From: Lachnospiraceae bacterium
GTDB lineage: Bacteria > Bacillota > Clostridia > Lachnospirales > Lachnospiraceae
Direction: 5' to 3'
Assembly (NCBI GenBank): GCA_024405115.1
Contig: JAKSPD010000001.1
Coordinates: 1-64,000, forward strand
DNA length: 64,000 nt
Both the position numbers and the translations under genes were made by a program. How positions within the stretch are numbered: the first letter of the stretch is position 1; the number at the start of each line of letters is the position of its first letter. The notes under the pieces are model-generated. The model saw only the letters and a program-made list of their open reading frames with translations. It did no database searches and had not been told where the DNA came from. This document shows, in pieces, positions 10,117 to 18,731 of the stretch.

Positions 10117-11154
10117 TTATACAAAACTTATCTTTTCTTCTGAAGCCACCACGGTACCGATAGCGTATGCGTCGATTCCGTCCGCCTTAAATGAGGCGAT
10201 TGCGGCATCAGCGGTGTCTTCCGAACAGATGACCGTCATCCCGACACCCATGTTGAATGTGTTGAACATGTCCCTTTCAGGAATGTTTCCGACTGACTGC
10301 ATTATCTTAAAGATGGCCGGTGTCTTAACATCACTCTTTACAACCTTTGCACCCAGTCCGTCCGGGATGGAACGCGGGATGTTCTCGTAGAAGCCGCCAC
10401 CCGTTATATGGCTGATACCGTGAATGACGGATTTTTCCAGGGCGTTAAGGACGGGCTTCACATAAATTTTTGTGGGGATAAGAAGGCTCTCGCCGATTGA
10501 CATCGAAAGCTCATCATAATACTTTGAAAGATCAGCATTCTCAACATCAAACACCTTTCTTACAAGAGAGAAACCGTTTGAATGAATGCCTGTGGAAGGA
10601 AGTGCGATGATAACGTCCCCTGCCTTCATTTCATCATTGTTGATTATCTTACATTTATCAACGATTCCCACTGAAAAACCTGCAAGGTCAAAATCGTCAG
10701 CCGTCATTGTACCGGGGTGTTCTGCCGTCTCACCGCCGATGAGTGCGCAGCCGGACTGCCTGCAGCCCTCCGCCACACCTGAAACAAGGGTTGCGACCTT
10801 CTCAGGTATGTTCTTTCCGATTGCAATGTAATCAAGGAAGAATAAAGGCTTTGCCCCGCAACAGATGATGTCATTCACGCACATGGCGACACAGTCGATG
10901 CCGACTGTGTCAAACTTTTCCATAAGCTGTGCTATCCTCTGCTTTGTCCCCACTCCGTCGGTTCCTGAAACAAGGACAGGTTCCTTAATTCCTGAAAGAT
11001 CAGGCGCAAAAAGTCCGCCGAAGCCTCCGATTCCAGTAAGCACTTCGGGAGTAAATGTTGAGGCAACATCCTTTTTCATGAGCTGAACGCCCTCGTAACC
11101 GGCGTTGATGTTGACGCCTGCTGCCGCATAGCTTTCCGAATATGAGTTTTCCAT
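10117..11154 (-). CDS. purM: Phosphoribosylformylglycinamidine cyclo-ligase (AIR synthetase)
   Basis: Closes the imidazole ring: FGAM plus ATP gives AIR. The 345-aa sequence shows the PurM features SYAAAGVNINAGYE, SGTDGVGTK, MCVNDIICCGAKPLFFLDY and GGETAEHPG, then HITGGGFYENIPR toward the C-terminus. Length is typical. Its start is 2 nt after the purF stop. All core residues of the dimeric ATP-binding fold that I can check by eye are present. Confidence 0.96.
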   Translation of the reverse strand: MENSYSESYAAAGVNINAGYEGVQLMKKDVASTFTPEVLTGIGGFGGLFAPDLSGIKEPVLVSGTDGVGTKQRIAQLMEKFDTVGIDCVAMCVNDIICCGAKPLFFLDYIAIGKNIPEKVATLVSGVAEGCRQSGCALIGGETAEHPGTMTADDFDLAGFSVGIVDKCKIINNDEMKAGDVIIALPSTGIHSNGFSLVRKVFDVENADLSKYYDELSMSIGESLLIPTKIYVKPVLNALEKSVIHGISHITGGGFYENIPRSIPDGLGAKVVKSDVKTPAIFKIMQSVGNIPERDMFNTFNMGVGMTVICSEDTADAAIASFKADGIDAYAIGTVVASEEKISFV

Positions 11155-11156
11155 GT

Positions 11157-12581
11157 TTATTCCTTTCCTGTCCAGCAGTAAGTGCAGATCTGTTCCCTTG
11201 GAAGACCGATGGCTTCCAGAAGCCCGTCAAGTGACTGGAATCCGAGTGAATCAAATCCCAGACGTTTACTTATTGTCCTGCAGAGGCACTGCCCGCGCTC
11301 AGTGGAGCCGTCAGCATATTCCGTAAGATGACTGCTGCCCTCGTCGCCTTCAATCTCCTGGATGGTCTTTCTGGCCATGAGACCCATGACTGAATTATTC
11401 CTTGAGAAGTTAAGGTACTTGCAGGCAAACATTACAGGCGGGCATGCACTTCTTACGTGCACTTCCTTTGCACCTGACTCATAGAGGAAATCGACAGTCT
11501 CCCTGAGCTGTGTGCCACGAACTATTGAGTCGTCGATGAACAGAAGGTTCTTTCCCCTTATGAGCTCATCAACGGGTATCTGTTTCATCCTTGCCACCTG
11601 GTTACGGACGTTCTGGTTTTCAGGCATGAAGCTTCTGGGCCAGGTGGGTGTGTACTTAATTAAAGGTCTTGCATACGGGATACCGCTTTCAGCGGCATAA
11701 CCTATGGCATGTGCGATTCCGGAATCCGGAACTCCCGCAACGTAATCAACCTCAGGCATTGTACGGTTATGTTCCTCGTTCCGGGCCATGAGTTCACCGT
11801 TACGGTATCTCATTACCTCTACGTTCACGCCTTCGTAACATGAGTTTGAATATCCGTAATAGCTCCATAGGAATGCGCAGATGCGCATTTCCTTTCCGGG
11901 GGGCTCAAGCTCTATTATCTCGTCAGGTGTAAGCTTTACTATCTCACCGGGTCCAAGTTCCCTTGCATCGGAGTATCCCAGCTTTTTATAGGCGAAGGAC
12001 TCAAAGGCCACGCAGTATCCGTCTTCCTTTCGCCCTATATGTACGGGAATCCTGCCGTACTTGTCACGGGCCGCAATGATTTCACCCCTGTCGGTGAGGA
12101 TCATCAGGGTAAGGGAACCGTCAATCACGTCCCTTAAGTGCTTTATGCCGTTTACTATCGAGTCCTGCTCATTGATGATGGCCGCCGCAAGCTCAGTCTG
12201 GTTTATCTTACCGCTGCTTAATGCCATGAACTGTCCCTCGTGGCTCTTTAAGTAGTTTGTCGCGAGCGCCTCGGCGTTATTGATGATACCTGTCACCATG
12301 ATGGCATAGAGCCCTAAATGTGAACGGACCAGAAGTGGCTGGGGATCAGTATCGTTGATGCAGCCGATTCCTGAAGTTCCGACTATGTCAATGATTTCTT
12401 TTTCAAATTTTGTGCGGAACGGGGTATTTGTGATGGAGTGGATCTCCCTGTTAAAACCCTTTTCCCTGTCCCACAGGGTAAGTCCGCCGGATTTTGTACC
12501 CAGGTGGCTGTGGTAATCGGTTCCGAAGAACACGTCCATTACCACATCCGATTTAGCGACCGCTCCGAAGTATCCGCCCAT
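11157..12581 (-). CDS. purF: Amidophosphoribosyltransferase homologue with degenerate glutaminase domain
   Basis: By operon position and C-terminal half this is PurF, which makes phosphoribosylamine from PRPP. The PRPP-binding loop LLFIDDSIVRG (near residue 345), VDYVAGVPDSG, and C-terminal CTYC for an Fe-S cluster are present. The N-terminal Ntn-glutaminase domain is altered at every key site. The start reads MGGYFG where active enzymes have MCGIFG, so the nucleophile Cys is missing. The usual RYST-type and HNGN-type glutamine-site motifs are replaced (IGCINDTDPQPL, VTGIINN). ATG 12579-12581 overlaps the purC stop as TAATG, so the N-terminus is unlikely to be mis-called. Proteins starting MGGFFG occur, to my knowledge, in other Firmicutes and Bacteroidetes. 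Ammonia-dependent activity, or a partner glutaminase, is inference. Confidence 0.82.
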   Translation of the reverse strand: MGGYFGAVAKSDVVMDVFFGTDYHSHLGTKSGGLTLWDREKGFNREIHSITNTPFRTKFEKEIIDIVGTSGIGCINDTDPQPLLVRSHLGLYAIMVTGIINNAEALATNYLKSHEGQFMALSSGKINQTELAAAIINEQDSIVNGIKHLRDVIDGSLTLMILTDRGEIIAARDKYGRIPVHIGRKEDGYCVAFESFAYKKLGYSDARELGPGEIVKLTPDEIIELEPPGKEMRICAFLWSYYGYSNSCYEGVNVEVMRYRNGELMARNEEHNRTMPEVDYVAGVPDSGIAHAIGYAAESGIPYARPLIKYTPTWPRSFMPENQNVRNQVARMKQIPVDELIRGKNLLFIDDSIVRGTQLRETVDFLYESGAKEVHVRSACPPVMFACKYLNFSRNNSVMGLMARKTIQEIEGDEGSSHLTEYADGSTERGQCLCRTISKRLGFDSLGFQSLDGLLEAIGLPREQICTYCWTGKE

Positions 12582-13261
12582 TATGCAAAGAAGAGTTCAG
12601 AGAGAGTCATGGGATCGATGTACTGTCCATCCTTATATACTCTCATGTTTCCTGATGCGATCTCGTCGATGAGCATTACCTTGCCGTCTGCATCGTAGCC
12701 GTACTCGAACTTGATGTCATAGAGAACAAGTCCTTTTTCAGCAAGATCGTCAGCAACGATCTTTGTGATCTTCTGGGTCATGTCCTTGATGTCGTCATAC
12801 TGCTCAGCCGTCATTACGTTAAGTGTGATAAGGCCGTCCTTTGTTACGAGCGGATCACCCTTCTCATCATTCTTAAAGGTCATCTCAACATATGCCGGAA
12901 GGTCAGCTCCCTCTTCAATATAATCTGAGTAACGGCGGAAGAAGCTTCCTACAGCCTTGTAACGGCAGATAACCTCAAGACCCTTTCCGAAAACCTTTGC
13001 GGGAAGGACTTCCATTGTTGTATTTGCAAGGTCAGCACTTACGAAGTGTGTACGGATTCCTGCAGCGTTGATCTTTTCAAAGAAGTAGATTGACATTCTA
13101 AGGTTGACATCGCCGACACCTTCAATCTGAAGACCTACAGAATTTTCACCGGGATCGAACACGCCGTCTTTACCCGTGCAGTCATCCTTAAACTTAAGAA
13201 GATAGTTTCCGTTTTCAAGTGCGAATACATCCTTTGTTTTTCCGGTATAAACCTTGTTCAT
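12581..13261 (-). CDS. purC: Phosphoribosylaminoimidazole-succinocarboxamide synthase
   Basis: Couples CAIR with aspartate to SAICAR, using ATP. I start at ATG 13259-13261, because AAAAGGAGAAC sits just upstream and the product then begins [13 protein letters not shown] as in other PurC proteins; an upstream in-frame ATG at 13300 adds 13 unlikely residues. The 226-aa sequence has [10 protein letters not shown] and the C-terminal [14 protein letters not shown] stretch. That last motif differs slightly from the common DEISPD form, but matches a known PurC variant group as far as I recall. It overlaps purF by one base. Confidence 0.93.
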   Translation of the reverse strand: MNKVYTGKTKDVFALENGNYLLKFKDDCTGKDGVFDPGENSVGLQIEGVGDVNLRMSIYFFEKINAAGIRTHFVSADLANTTMEVLPAKVFGKGLEVICRYKAVGSFFRRYSDYIEEGADLPAYVEMTFKNDEKGDPLVTKDGLITLNVMTAEQYDDIKDMTQKITKIVADDLAEKGLVLYDIKFEYGYDADGKVMLIDEIASGNMRVYKDGQYIDPMTLSELFFA

Positions 13262-13296
13262 TTTTTTGTTCTCCTTTTCTGCTTTTTTTAAAATGA

Positions 13297-13794
13297 TCAT
13301 TTGCTGCTATATTTTGTATTAAACTCCGCGTCTGTCCTTAAAACATCCTCGGTTGCTTTCCTACGGTACTCCATGAGCTTTTCGGCAAGTTCCTTATCGG
13401 TTGCCGCCATAATCTCAACTGCCAGGAGGCCTGCGTTCTTTCCTGCATCCACTCCCACTGTCGCTACCGGAATTCCCGGCGGCATCATTACAGTAGAAAG
13501 CAGTGCATCCATCCCGTCAAAGAAGCTTCCCTTGCAGGGAACCCCGATAACGGGAAGTGTCGTATTGGCTGCCAGCGCCCCGGCAAGGTGGGCTGCCATT
13601 CCGGCAAAAGCAATCAAAACTAAAAAACCGCCCTCCCGTGCCGATGATGCAAATCTCCTTGCTTCATCAGGGCTCCGGTGGGCGGACAGAATGTGCACTT
13701 CGACAGGAATGTTGAATTCCTGAAGTACAGAAAGCGCCTTCTCGGCTGTTGGAAAATCCGACTTGCTCCCAAGTATAAGACCTACTCTTCCCAT
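13297..13794 (-). CDS. purE: N5-carboxyaminoimidazole ribonucleotide mutase
   Basis: Rearranges N5-CAIR to CAIR, or carboxylates AIR directly if it is of the second class. The 165-aa product has [14 protein letters not shown], the catalytic SAHRSP, and [22 protein letters not shown] choose ATG 13792-13794, which has AAAGGAG at good spacing. An upstream ATG at 13812 overlaps the riboswitch terminator's T tract. No purK is present in the window, so either purK is elsewhere or AIR is used directly. This is the first gene of the operon, and it lies right behind the riboswitch. Confidence 0.94.
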   Translation of the reverse strand: MGRVGLILGSKSDFPTAEKALSVLQEFNIPVEVHILSAHRSPDEARRFASSAREGGFLVLIAFAGMAAHLAGALAANTTLPVIGVPCKGSFFDGMDALLSTVMMPPGIPVATVGVDAGKNAGLLAVEIMAATDKELAEKLMEYRRKATEDVLRTDAEFNTKYSSK

Positions 13795-13812
13795 ATCGTC
13801 TCCTTTACTCAT

Positions 13813-13912
13813 AAAAGAGGGCAGTTTGACCCATTTAGATCAAGCTGCCCAGACGGTCGACATATTACATACGACTTCATGTGGTGCTCCACTTAATCCG
13901 TCAGTTATCGTA
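13813..13912 (-). ncRNA. ZTP (pfl) riboswitch with intrinsic terminator
   Basis: Read on the minus strand, the leader has the conserved blocks of the ZTP/ZMP aptamer in order. P1 is TACGA paired with TCGTA. AACTGACGG comes next, then a GTGG...CCAC hairpin and CATGAAGT. A spacer precedes GACCGTCTGGGC, whose CCGTC pairs with GACGG. The last GGGC also begins a terminator: GGGCAG.TTGA pairs with TCAA.CTGCCC (13819-13850), followed by TCTTTT (13813-13818). Ligand binding should hold GGGC in the aptamer pseudoknot and prevent termination. Identification rests on my memory of the consensus and of the crystallised Thermosinus pfl aptamer, which it closely resembles. It controls purE and the genes after it. 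Confidence 0.92.
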
Positions 13913-13933
13913 CGCCATTAAAAATACATTTAA

Positions 13934-13963
13934 AAGATATCAAACAAAGTTATAACCGGTCAA
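13934..13963 (-). promoter_or_regulatory. Candidate promoter of the purine operon
   Basis: TTGACC (-35, 13958-13963) and TATCTT (-10, 13934-13939) are separated by 18 bp on the minus strand. The predicted start, near 13926, lies just upstream of the riboswitch P1 stem, as expected for a leader RNA. The -10 box is weak. Confidence 0.45.
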
Positions 13964-14022
13964 TTGACAAAGCGTATAATTATCATCAATTTCCAGAATA
14001 ATTTTTGGATAATTTTATCGGA

Positions 14023-14052
14023 TTGACAATAAAGTGCTTTTAAAGTTAAAAT
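14023..14052 (+). promoter_or_regulatory. Promoter of the pyrimidine operon
   Basis: A perfect TTGACA (14023-14028) and TAAAAT (14047-14052) are separated by 18 bp. The start would fall about 20 bases before the ribosome site AGAAGGAGG (14064-14072) of pyrC, leaving almost no leader and hence no room for an attenuator. Confidence 0.75.
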
Positions 14053-14079
14053 CGTCAAAAAGCAGAAGGAGGCATTCCC

Positions 14080-15234
14080 ATGGTACAAGGTTACAGCATC
14101 AGCATACCCGCGATTCCAGGTTCACCCTCATTTTCCCCCCTGGTGAGTGAGGAAATGCTCTCTTCCCTTTCAAAAGATTCTGAATATACTTTTTTCCCCG
14201 GTTTCTGCGATGTACATGTACATTTCAGGGAACCGGGTTTTTCTTATAAGGAAACGATTAGGACAGGTTCGCAGGCAGCGGCCGCAGGAGGCTATACTGC
14301 AGTCTGCACGATGCCAAATCTTAATCCTGTACCCGATTCAGCTGATCACTTAAATGTAGAGCTTTCCATAATTAAAAGTGATGCCGCCATAAATATCTAT
14401 CCTTACGGGTCAATTACCGTTAACGAGGAAGGAAAACTTCTTTCGGACATGGAAGGGATGGCAGAATCGGCGATAGCCTTCTCTGATGACGGAAAGGGCG
14501 TCCAGGATGTGGACATGATGCGTGAGGCAATGCTTAAGGCAAAGTCCCTTTCTAAGATGATAGTTGCACACTGTGAGGATAACTCATTCCTTCCCGATAA
14601 AAAAAGTGAATGGAAGGAAATCGAGCGGGACCTTAAGCTTGCGGACGAAACTAAAGTCTCATTCCACGTGTGCCACATCTCCTGTAAGGAAAGCGTGGAG
14701 CTTATAAGGGATGCAAAGGCATCCGGCGTGGATGTGACCTGTGAGACTGCACCGCACTATCTTCTTCTTAATGATTCAGCTGTTTCCGATGACGGACGCT
14801 TCAAAATGAATCCGCCGATTGGAAATAAGAAAGACCAGGACGCACTTTTGGAAGGGCTCACGGACGGCACCATTGACATGGTTGCAACTGACCATGCACC
14901 CCACAGTGCGGAGGAAAAACCAAAAAGCTTTAAGTTAAGCGCGTCAGGAATAGTCGGAATCGAGACCGCTTTCCCCCTTCTTTATACTTATCTTGTAAAT
15001 AAGAACATCATAACTCTTTCAAGACTCATCACGCTTTTAACGGTAAATCCAAAAAAGCGTTTCAACATCCCCTTTACAAACGACTTTTCAGTCTGGAATT
15101 TAAACGAATCATACGAAATAACACCTTCTTCCTTCCTTTCAAAAGGAAGGTCAACACCCTTTACGGGCTGGAAGGTTTATGGCAGATGCATAGAGACACA
15201 ATGTAACGGTAAAAAAGTTTATAGTTTCATTTAA
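14080..15234 (+). CDS. pyrC: Dihydroorotase
   Basis: Cyclises carbamoyl-aspartate to dihydroorotate (third pyrimidine step). The 384-aa product has the metal-binding DVHVHFREPGFSYKET, AFSDDGKGVQD with the Asp that serves as metal ligand in the Bacillus-type enzyme, and VATDHAPHS near the C-terminus. It is somewhat shorter than 420-430 aa class I enzymes, mainly at the N-terminus. ATG 14080 has an excellent ribosome site 7 nt upstream. It is first in the pyr operon; carB follows after 16 nt. Confidence 0.93.
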   Translation: MVQGYSISIPAIPGSPSFSPLVSEEMLSSLSKDSEYTFFPGFCDVHVHFREPGFSYKETIRTGSQAAAAGGYTAVCTMPNLNPVPDSADHLNVELSIIKSDAAINIYPYGSITVNEEGKLLSDMEGMAESAIAFSDDGKGVQDVDMMREAMLKAKSLSKMIVAHCEDNSFLPDKKSEWKEIERDLKLADETKVSFHVCHISCKESVELIRDAKASGVDVTCETAPHYLLLNDSAVSDDGRFKMNPPIGNKKDQDALLEGLTDGTIDMVATDHAPHSAEEKPKSFKLSASGIVGIETAFPLLYTYLVNKNIITLSRLITLLTVNPKKRFNIPFTNDFSVWNLNESYEITPSSFLSKGRSTPFTGWKVYGRCIETQCNGKKVYSFI

Positions 15235-15250
15235 TGCCGGAGGTACATAT

Positions 15251-18200
15251 ATGGCAAAGAGAACTGACATCAAAAAGGTACTTATCATAGGTTCAGGCCC
15301 GATAGTCATCGGACAGGCTGCAGAATTCGACTATGCCGGAACACAGGCATGCCTTTCACTAAAAGAGGAAGGTTATGAGGTGATTCTGTGCAACTCAAAC
15401 CCCGCTACCATCATGACTGACACACAGATTGCGGATAAGGTTTACATGGAGCCCCTGACCCTTGAATACATAGCAAAGATCATCCGTTACGAGCGTCCCG
15501 ATGCCATCGTGCCCGGAATCGGAGGGCAGACAGGCCTTAACCTGGCTATGCAGCTCGAAAAGAAGGGCGTCCTTCGTGAATGCCAGGTTGAGCTTTTAGG
15601 AACAAAGAGCGAAAGCATCGAGCGTGCCGAGGACCGTGAGCTCTTTAAGGAGATGTGCGAGTCCATCGGTGAGCCCATAATCCCTTCAGAGATCACTTAC
15701 AGCATTCCCGAAGCAATTACTGCCGCATCACATATCGGATACCCTGTAGTTCTCCGCCCCGCTTTCACACTTGGAGGAACAGGCGGTGGCTTCGCCAATA
15801 ACGAGGAAGAACTAATAGAAATAGGAACAAATGCCTTTAAGCTCTCTCCCGTTCACCAGGTACTTGTGGAAAAGAGCGTGAAGGGCTTTAAGGAGATAGA
15901 GTTTGAGGTAATGCGTGACGCTTATGACAACGCAATAACCATCTGCGGTATGGAAAACATAGACCCTGTTGGAGTTCACACAGGTGACTCCGCGGTAGTT
16001 GCCCCCATCCTGTCATTAAGCGACGCTGACTTCAACATGCTAAAAGACAGCGCCATAAAGATCATCAGGGAGCTTAAGATTGAAGGCGGCTGTAACGTAC
16101 AGTTCGCACTTGACCCAAATAGCAGCCGCTACTTCCTTATCGAAGTTAACCCCAGAGTATCAAGGTCATCGGCTCTGGCCTCAAAGGCAAGCGGATACCC
16201 GATAGCAAGAGTCACCGCAAAGGTCGCAATGGGCATGAGCCTTGCGGAGATTCCCGTAGCCGGAGGCTTTGCTTCACAGGAACCCTCGCTTGATTACATC
16301 GTTGCAAAGTTCCCGCGTTTCCCGTTTGATAAATTCTCTGATGCCAGGAACATCCTCGGTACACAGATGAAGGCGACCGGTGAGGTAATGGGAATCGGTT
16401 CCAATCTTGAGGAATGCGTCCTTAAGTCAGTAAGGTCACTTGAGACGGGAACCATCCATCTCTACCTTCCAAAATTCGATTCACAGACTGATGACGAGAT
16501 TCTCACATACCTTTCCGAGTTCCATTCTGACAACCTTTATGCCTGCATGGAGCTTCTTCGCCGGAATGTGAGCATTGAAAAGCTTCATGAAGTGACCATG
16601 ATCACTGAACTGTTCCTCGAATCCTTCAAAAAGATCGTGGACATGGAAAAACTCATAAAAGCTAATCCGCGTGACCTTAAGGTGCTTAAGGATGCGAAGG
16701 TTATGGGATTCTCTGACAGCTTCATCGCAAAGGCATGGGACATGAAGGAGGTTGATGTTTACGCACTCAGGAAGGAAAACGGCATCACTCCCGTATTCCG
16801 TATGGTTGACACACTCCACACAGGAAAGTACATTGCATACCTTTACTCATCATACACAGGCGAGAACATGTCACGCCTTACTGACAAAAAGAAGATAATC
16901 GTGCTTGGCGCAGGTCCCATAAGAATCGGCCAGGGTGTTGAGTTTGACTACTCAACAGTTCACGCCGTCCAAACGATAAAGCGCGCGGGTTACGAAGCGA
17001 TCATTATAAACAACAATCCCGAAACGGTTTCCACAGACTACACAACTGCGGACAAGCTTTACTTTGAGCCTCTCACTCCCGAGGATGTTATGGCCATCAT
17101 TGACTTTGAAAAGCCTGACGGAGTGATCGCATCTCTGGGCGGACAGACAGCGATCAACCTTGCACAGCCTCTTGTTGACCGCGGGGTAAAGATCATCGGA
17201 ACAGACTGCGAAGCCATCGAACGTGCGGAAAACCGTGACAGCTTTGAAAAAGTCCTTCTTGACCTTAATATTCCGCAGCCTAAGGGACAGGCCGTAACAA
17301 AAATCGAGGACGGTGTCCGGGCAGCCGCAGAGATCGGTTATCCGGTACTTGTCCGCCCCTCATTCGTTCTGGGCGGCCGTGCAATGCAGATAGTTGCAAA
17401 CGAGGAACAGCTCCGCCACTATTTAAGGACTGCAGTTGAGATTGACGCTGACAAGCCCGTACTTGTTGACAAATACATTCAGGGTAAGGAAGTCGAGGTC
17501 GATGCAATCTGTGACGGAATCGACGTGTTCGTACCAGGTATCATGGAGCTTGTGGAGCGTACAGGCGTCCATTCCGGAGACTCAATAAGCGTATATCCGT
17601 CATTCTCCATCTCCGACAAGGTAAAGGGCATAATCCTCCGGTATGCAAAGAAGCTGGGACTCGCAATCGGAATCGTGGGCCTTTATAACATACAGTTCAT
17701 AGTTGATAAAAATGATGACGTATACATCATCGAGGTAAATCCACGTTCCTCAAGAACCGTTCCCTTCCTTTCAAAGTCAACAGGCTACTCTCTCGCTGAC
17801 ATCGCCACGGAGGTCATCCTTGGGAAGTCGTTAAAGGAGCTCGGGATCTTCGGTATCTATCCTGATGAGAAAAAGCGTTTCTACGTAAAGGTTCCGGTAT
17901 TCTCATTCAATAAGCTTAAGGGAATGGACGCATACCTCTCACCCGAAATGAAGTCCACGGGTGAGGCCATAGGATATGACAACAGCCTCAACCGTGCACT
18001 TTATAAGGCTCTTCAGGCTTCGGGCATGAAGCTTAAAAACTACGGTACTATTCTTGTAACAATTGCAAAGAAGGACCGTGAGGAGATACTTCCGCTTGTA
18101 AGAAGATTCTACAATCTGGGATTCAACATCCAGGGTACCGAGGGAACGGCAGAATTCCTTAAGGAGAACGGCATCAGGACACACGTACTTAAAAAGATAA

Positions 18201-18424
18201 GTGACGGCAGCGATGACATCCCGGATGCAATCAGGCAGGGCTACATTGCATACGTTATCAACACACGTGACCCCGGTTCAACAAAGGGAGTAAGCGACGG
18301 TAACATGATAAGGCGTCTTGCAACGGAAAACAACGTGACTCTCTTCACATCGCCTGATACTGTAAGGGTTCTCCTGGACGTACTTGAGGAGACCACGCAG
18401 ACAATCTCAACCATCGATTCGTAA
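15251..18424 (+). CDS. carB: Carbamoyl-phosphate synthase large subunit
   Basis: Makes carbamoyl phosphate from ammonia, bicarbonate and two ATP. The 1057-aa protein has two homologous ATP-grasp halves. The first begins VLIIGSGPIVIGQAAEFDYAG; the second begins near residue 550 with VLGAGPIRIGQGVEFDYS. Each has its ALGG-like or FVLGGR loop, and an MGS-like allosteric domain ends the chain. GGAGG lies 8 nt before ATG 15251. The small subunit CarA, which normally delivers ammonia from glutamine and usually sits just upstream, is not in the operon or window. It must be encoded elsewhere, or CarB works with free ammonia. Confidence 0.96.
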   Translation: MAKRTDIKKVLIIGSGPIVIGQAAEFDYAGTQACLSLKEEGYEVILCNSNPATIMTDTQIADKVYMEPLTLEYIAKIIRYERPDAIVPGIGGQTGLNLAMQLEKKGVLRECQVELLGTKSESIERAEDRELFKEMCESIGEPIIPSEITYSIPEAITAASHIGYPVVLRPAFTLGGTGGGFANNEEELIEIGTNAFKLSPVHQVLVEKSVKGFKEIEFEVMRDAYDNAITICGMENIDPVGVHTGDSAVVAPILSLSDADFNMLKDSAIKIIRELKIEGGCNVQFALDPNSSRYFLIEVNPRVSRSSALASKASGYPIARVTAKVAMGMSLAEIPVAGGFASQEPSLDYIVAKFPRFPFDKFSDARNILGTQMKATGEVMGIGSNLEECVLKSVRSLETGTIHLYLPKFDSQTDDEILTYLSEFHSDNLYACMELLRRNVSIEKLHEVTMITELFLESFKKIVDMEKLIKANPRDLKVLKDAKVMGFSDSFIAKAWDMKEVDVYALRKENGITPVFRMVDTLHTGKYIAYLYSSYTGENMSRLTDKKKIIVLGAGPIRIGQGVEFDYSTVHAVQTIKRAGYEAIIINNNPETVSTDYTTADKLYFEPLTPEDVMAIIDFEKPDGVIASLGGQTAINLAQPLVDRGVKIIGTDCEAIERAENRDSFEKVLLDLNIPQPKGQAVTKIEDGVRAAAEIGYPVLVRPSFVLGGRAMQIVANEEQLRHYLRTAVEIDADKPVLVDKYIQGKEVEVDAICDGIDVFVPGIMELVERTGVHSGDSISVYPSFSISDKVKGIILRYAKKLGLAIGIVGLYNIQFIVDKNDDVYIIEVNPRSSRTVPFLSKSTGYSLADIATEVILGKSLKELGIFGIYPDEKKRFYVKVPVFSFNKLKGMDAYLSPEMKSTGEAIGYDNSLNRALYKALQASGMKLKNYGTILVTIAKKDREEILPLVRRFYNLGFNIQGTEGTAEFLKENGIRTHVLKKISDGSDDIPDAIRQGYIAYVINTRDPGSTKGVSDGNMIRRLATENNVTLFTSPDTVRVLLDVLEETTQTISTIDS

Positions 18425-18731
18425 TATGACCGGTGTGTTTGAAATTATTAAAACACTTATTTCTATAAAAAAGCATACTGAAGCAGCACGCTTTAGGACG
18501 TTTTTTACCCCAAATGCTTCAAAAATGGCTTGAGTGGTATAAAAATCTGCTTTTCCTAACGCCATTTTTTCCGTTTATGCCTCACGGTTATCGTTTAGGG
18601 TAAAAAACATCGGCGTAAGACAGTAATTTTATACCCCGTATGCATGAAAAAACCAACAAGCGGCATAAAACTCTTATATTAGTGTTAAAATTGCCTGCCT
18701 TAACTTTTCTTCACCAACACAAAAGTACTAT
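18425..18731 (+). other. carB-pyrK intergenic region with interleaved inverted repeats
   Basis: No open frame or known RNA is recognised. An 11-bp perfect inverted repeat pairs GTTTTTTACCC (18500-18510) with GGGTAAAAAAC (18598-18608). A 9-bp one pairs GGTATAAAA (18536-18544) with TTTTATACC (18627-18635). The arms interleave, so both helices could form only as a pseudoknot-like structure. The four arms are variants of one motif, roughly TTTTxTACCCC..ATGC, two in each direction. No clear promoter is visible, and pyrK has no good Shine-Dalgarno. Confidence 0.5.

Noticed and set aside
13964..13980. TTGACA and TATAAT close together on the plus strand
   Set aside because: They are only 5 bp apart, so they cannot form one promoter. 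The pair at 14023-14052 is well spaced.
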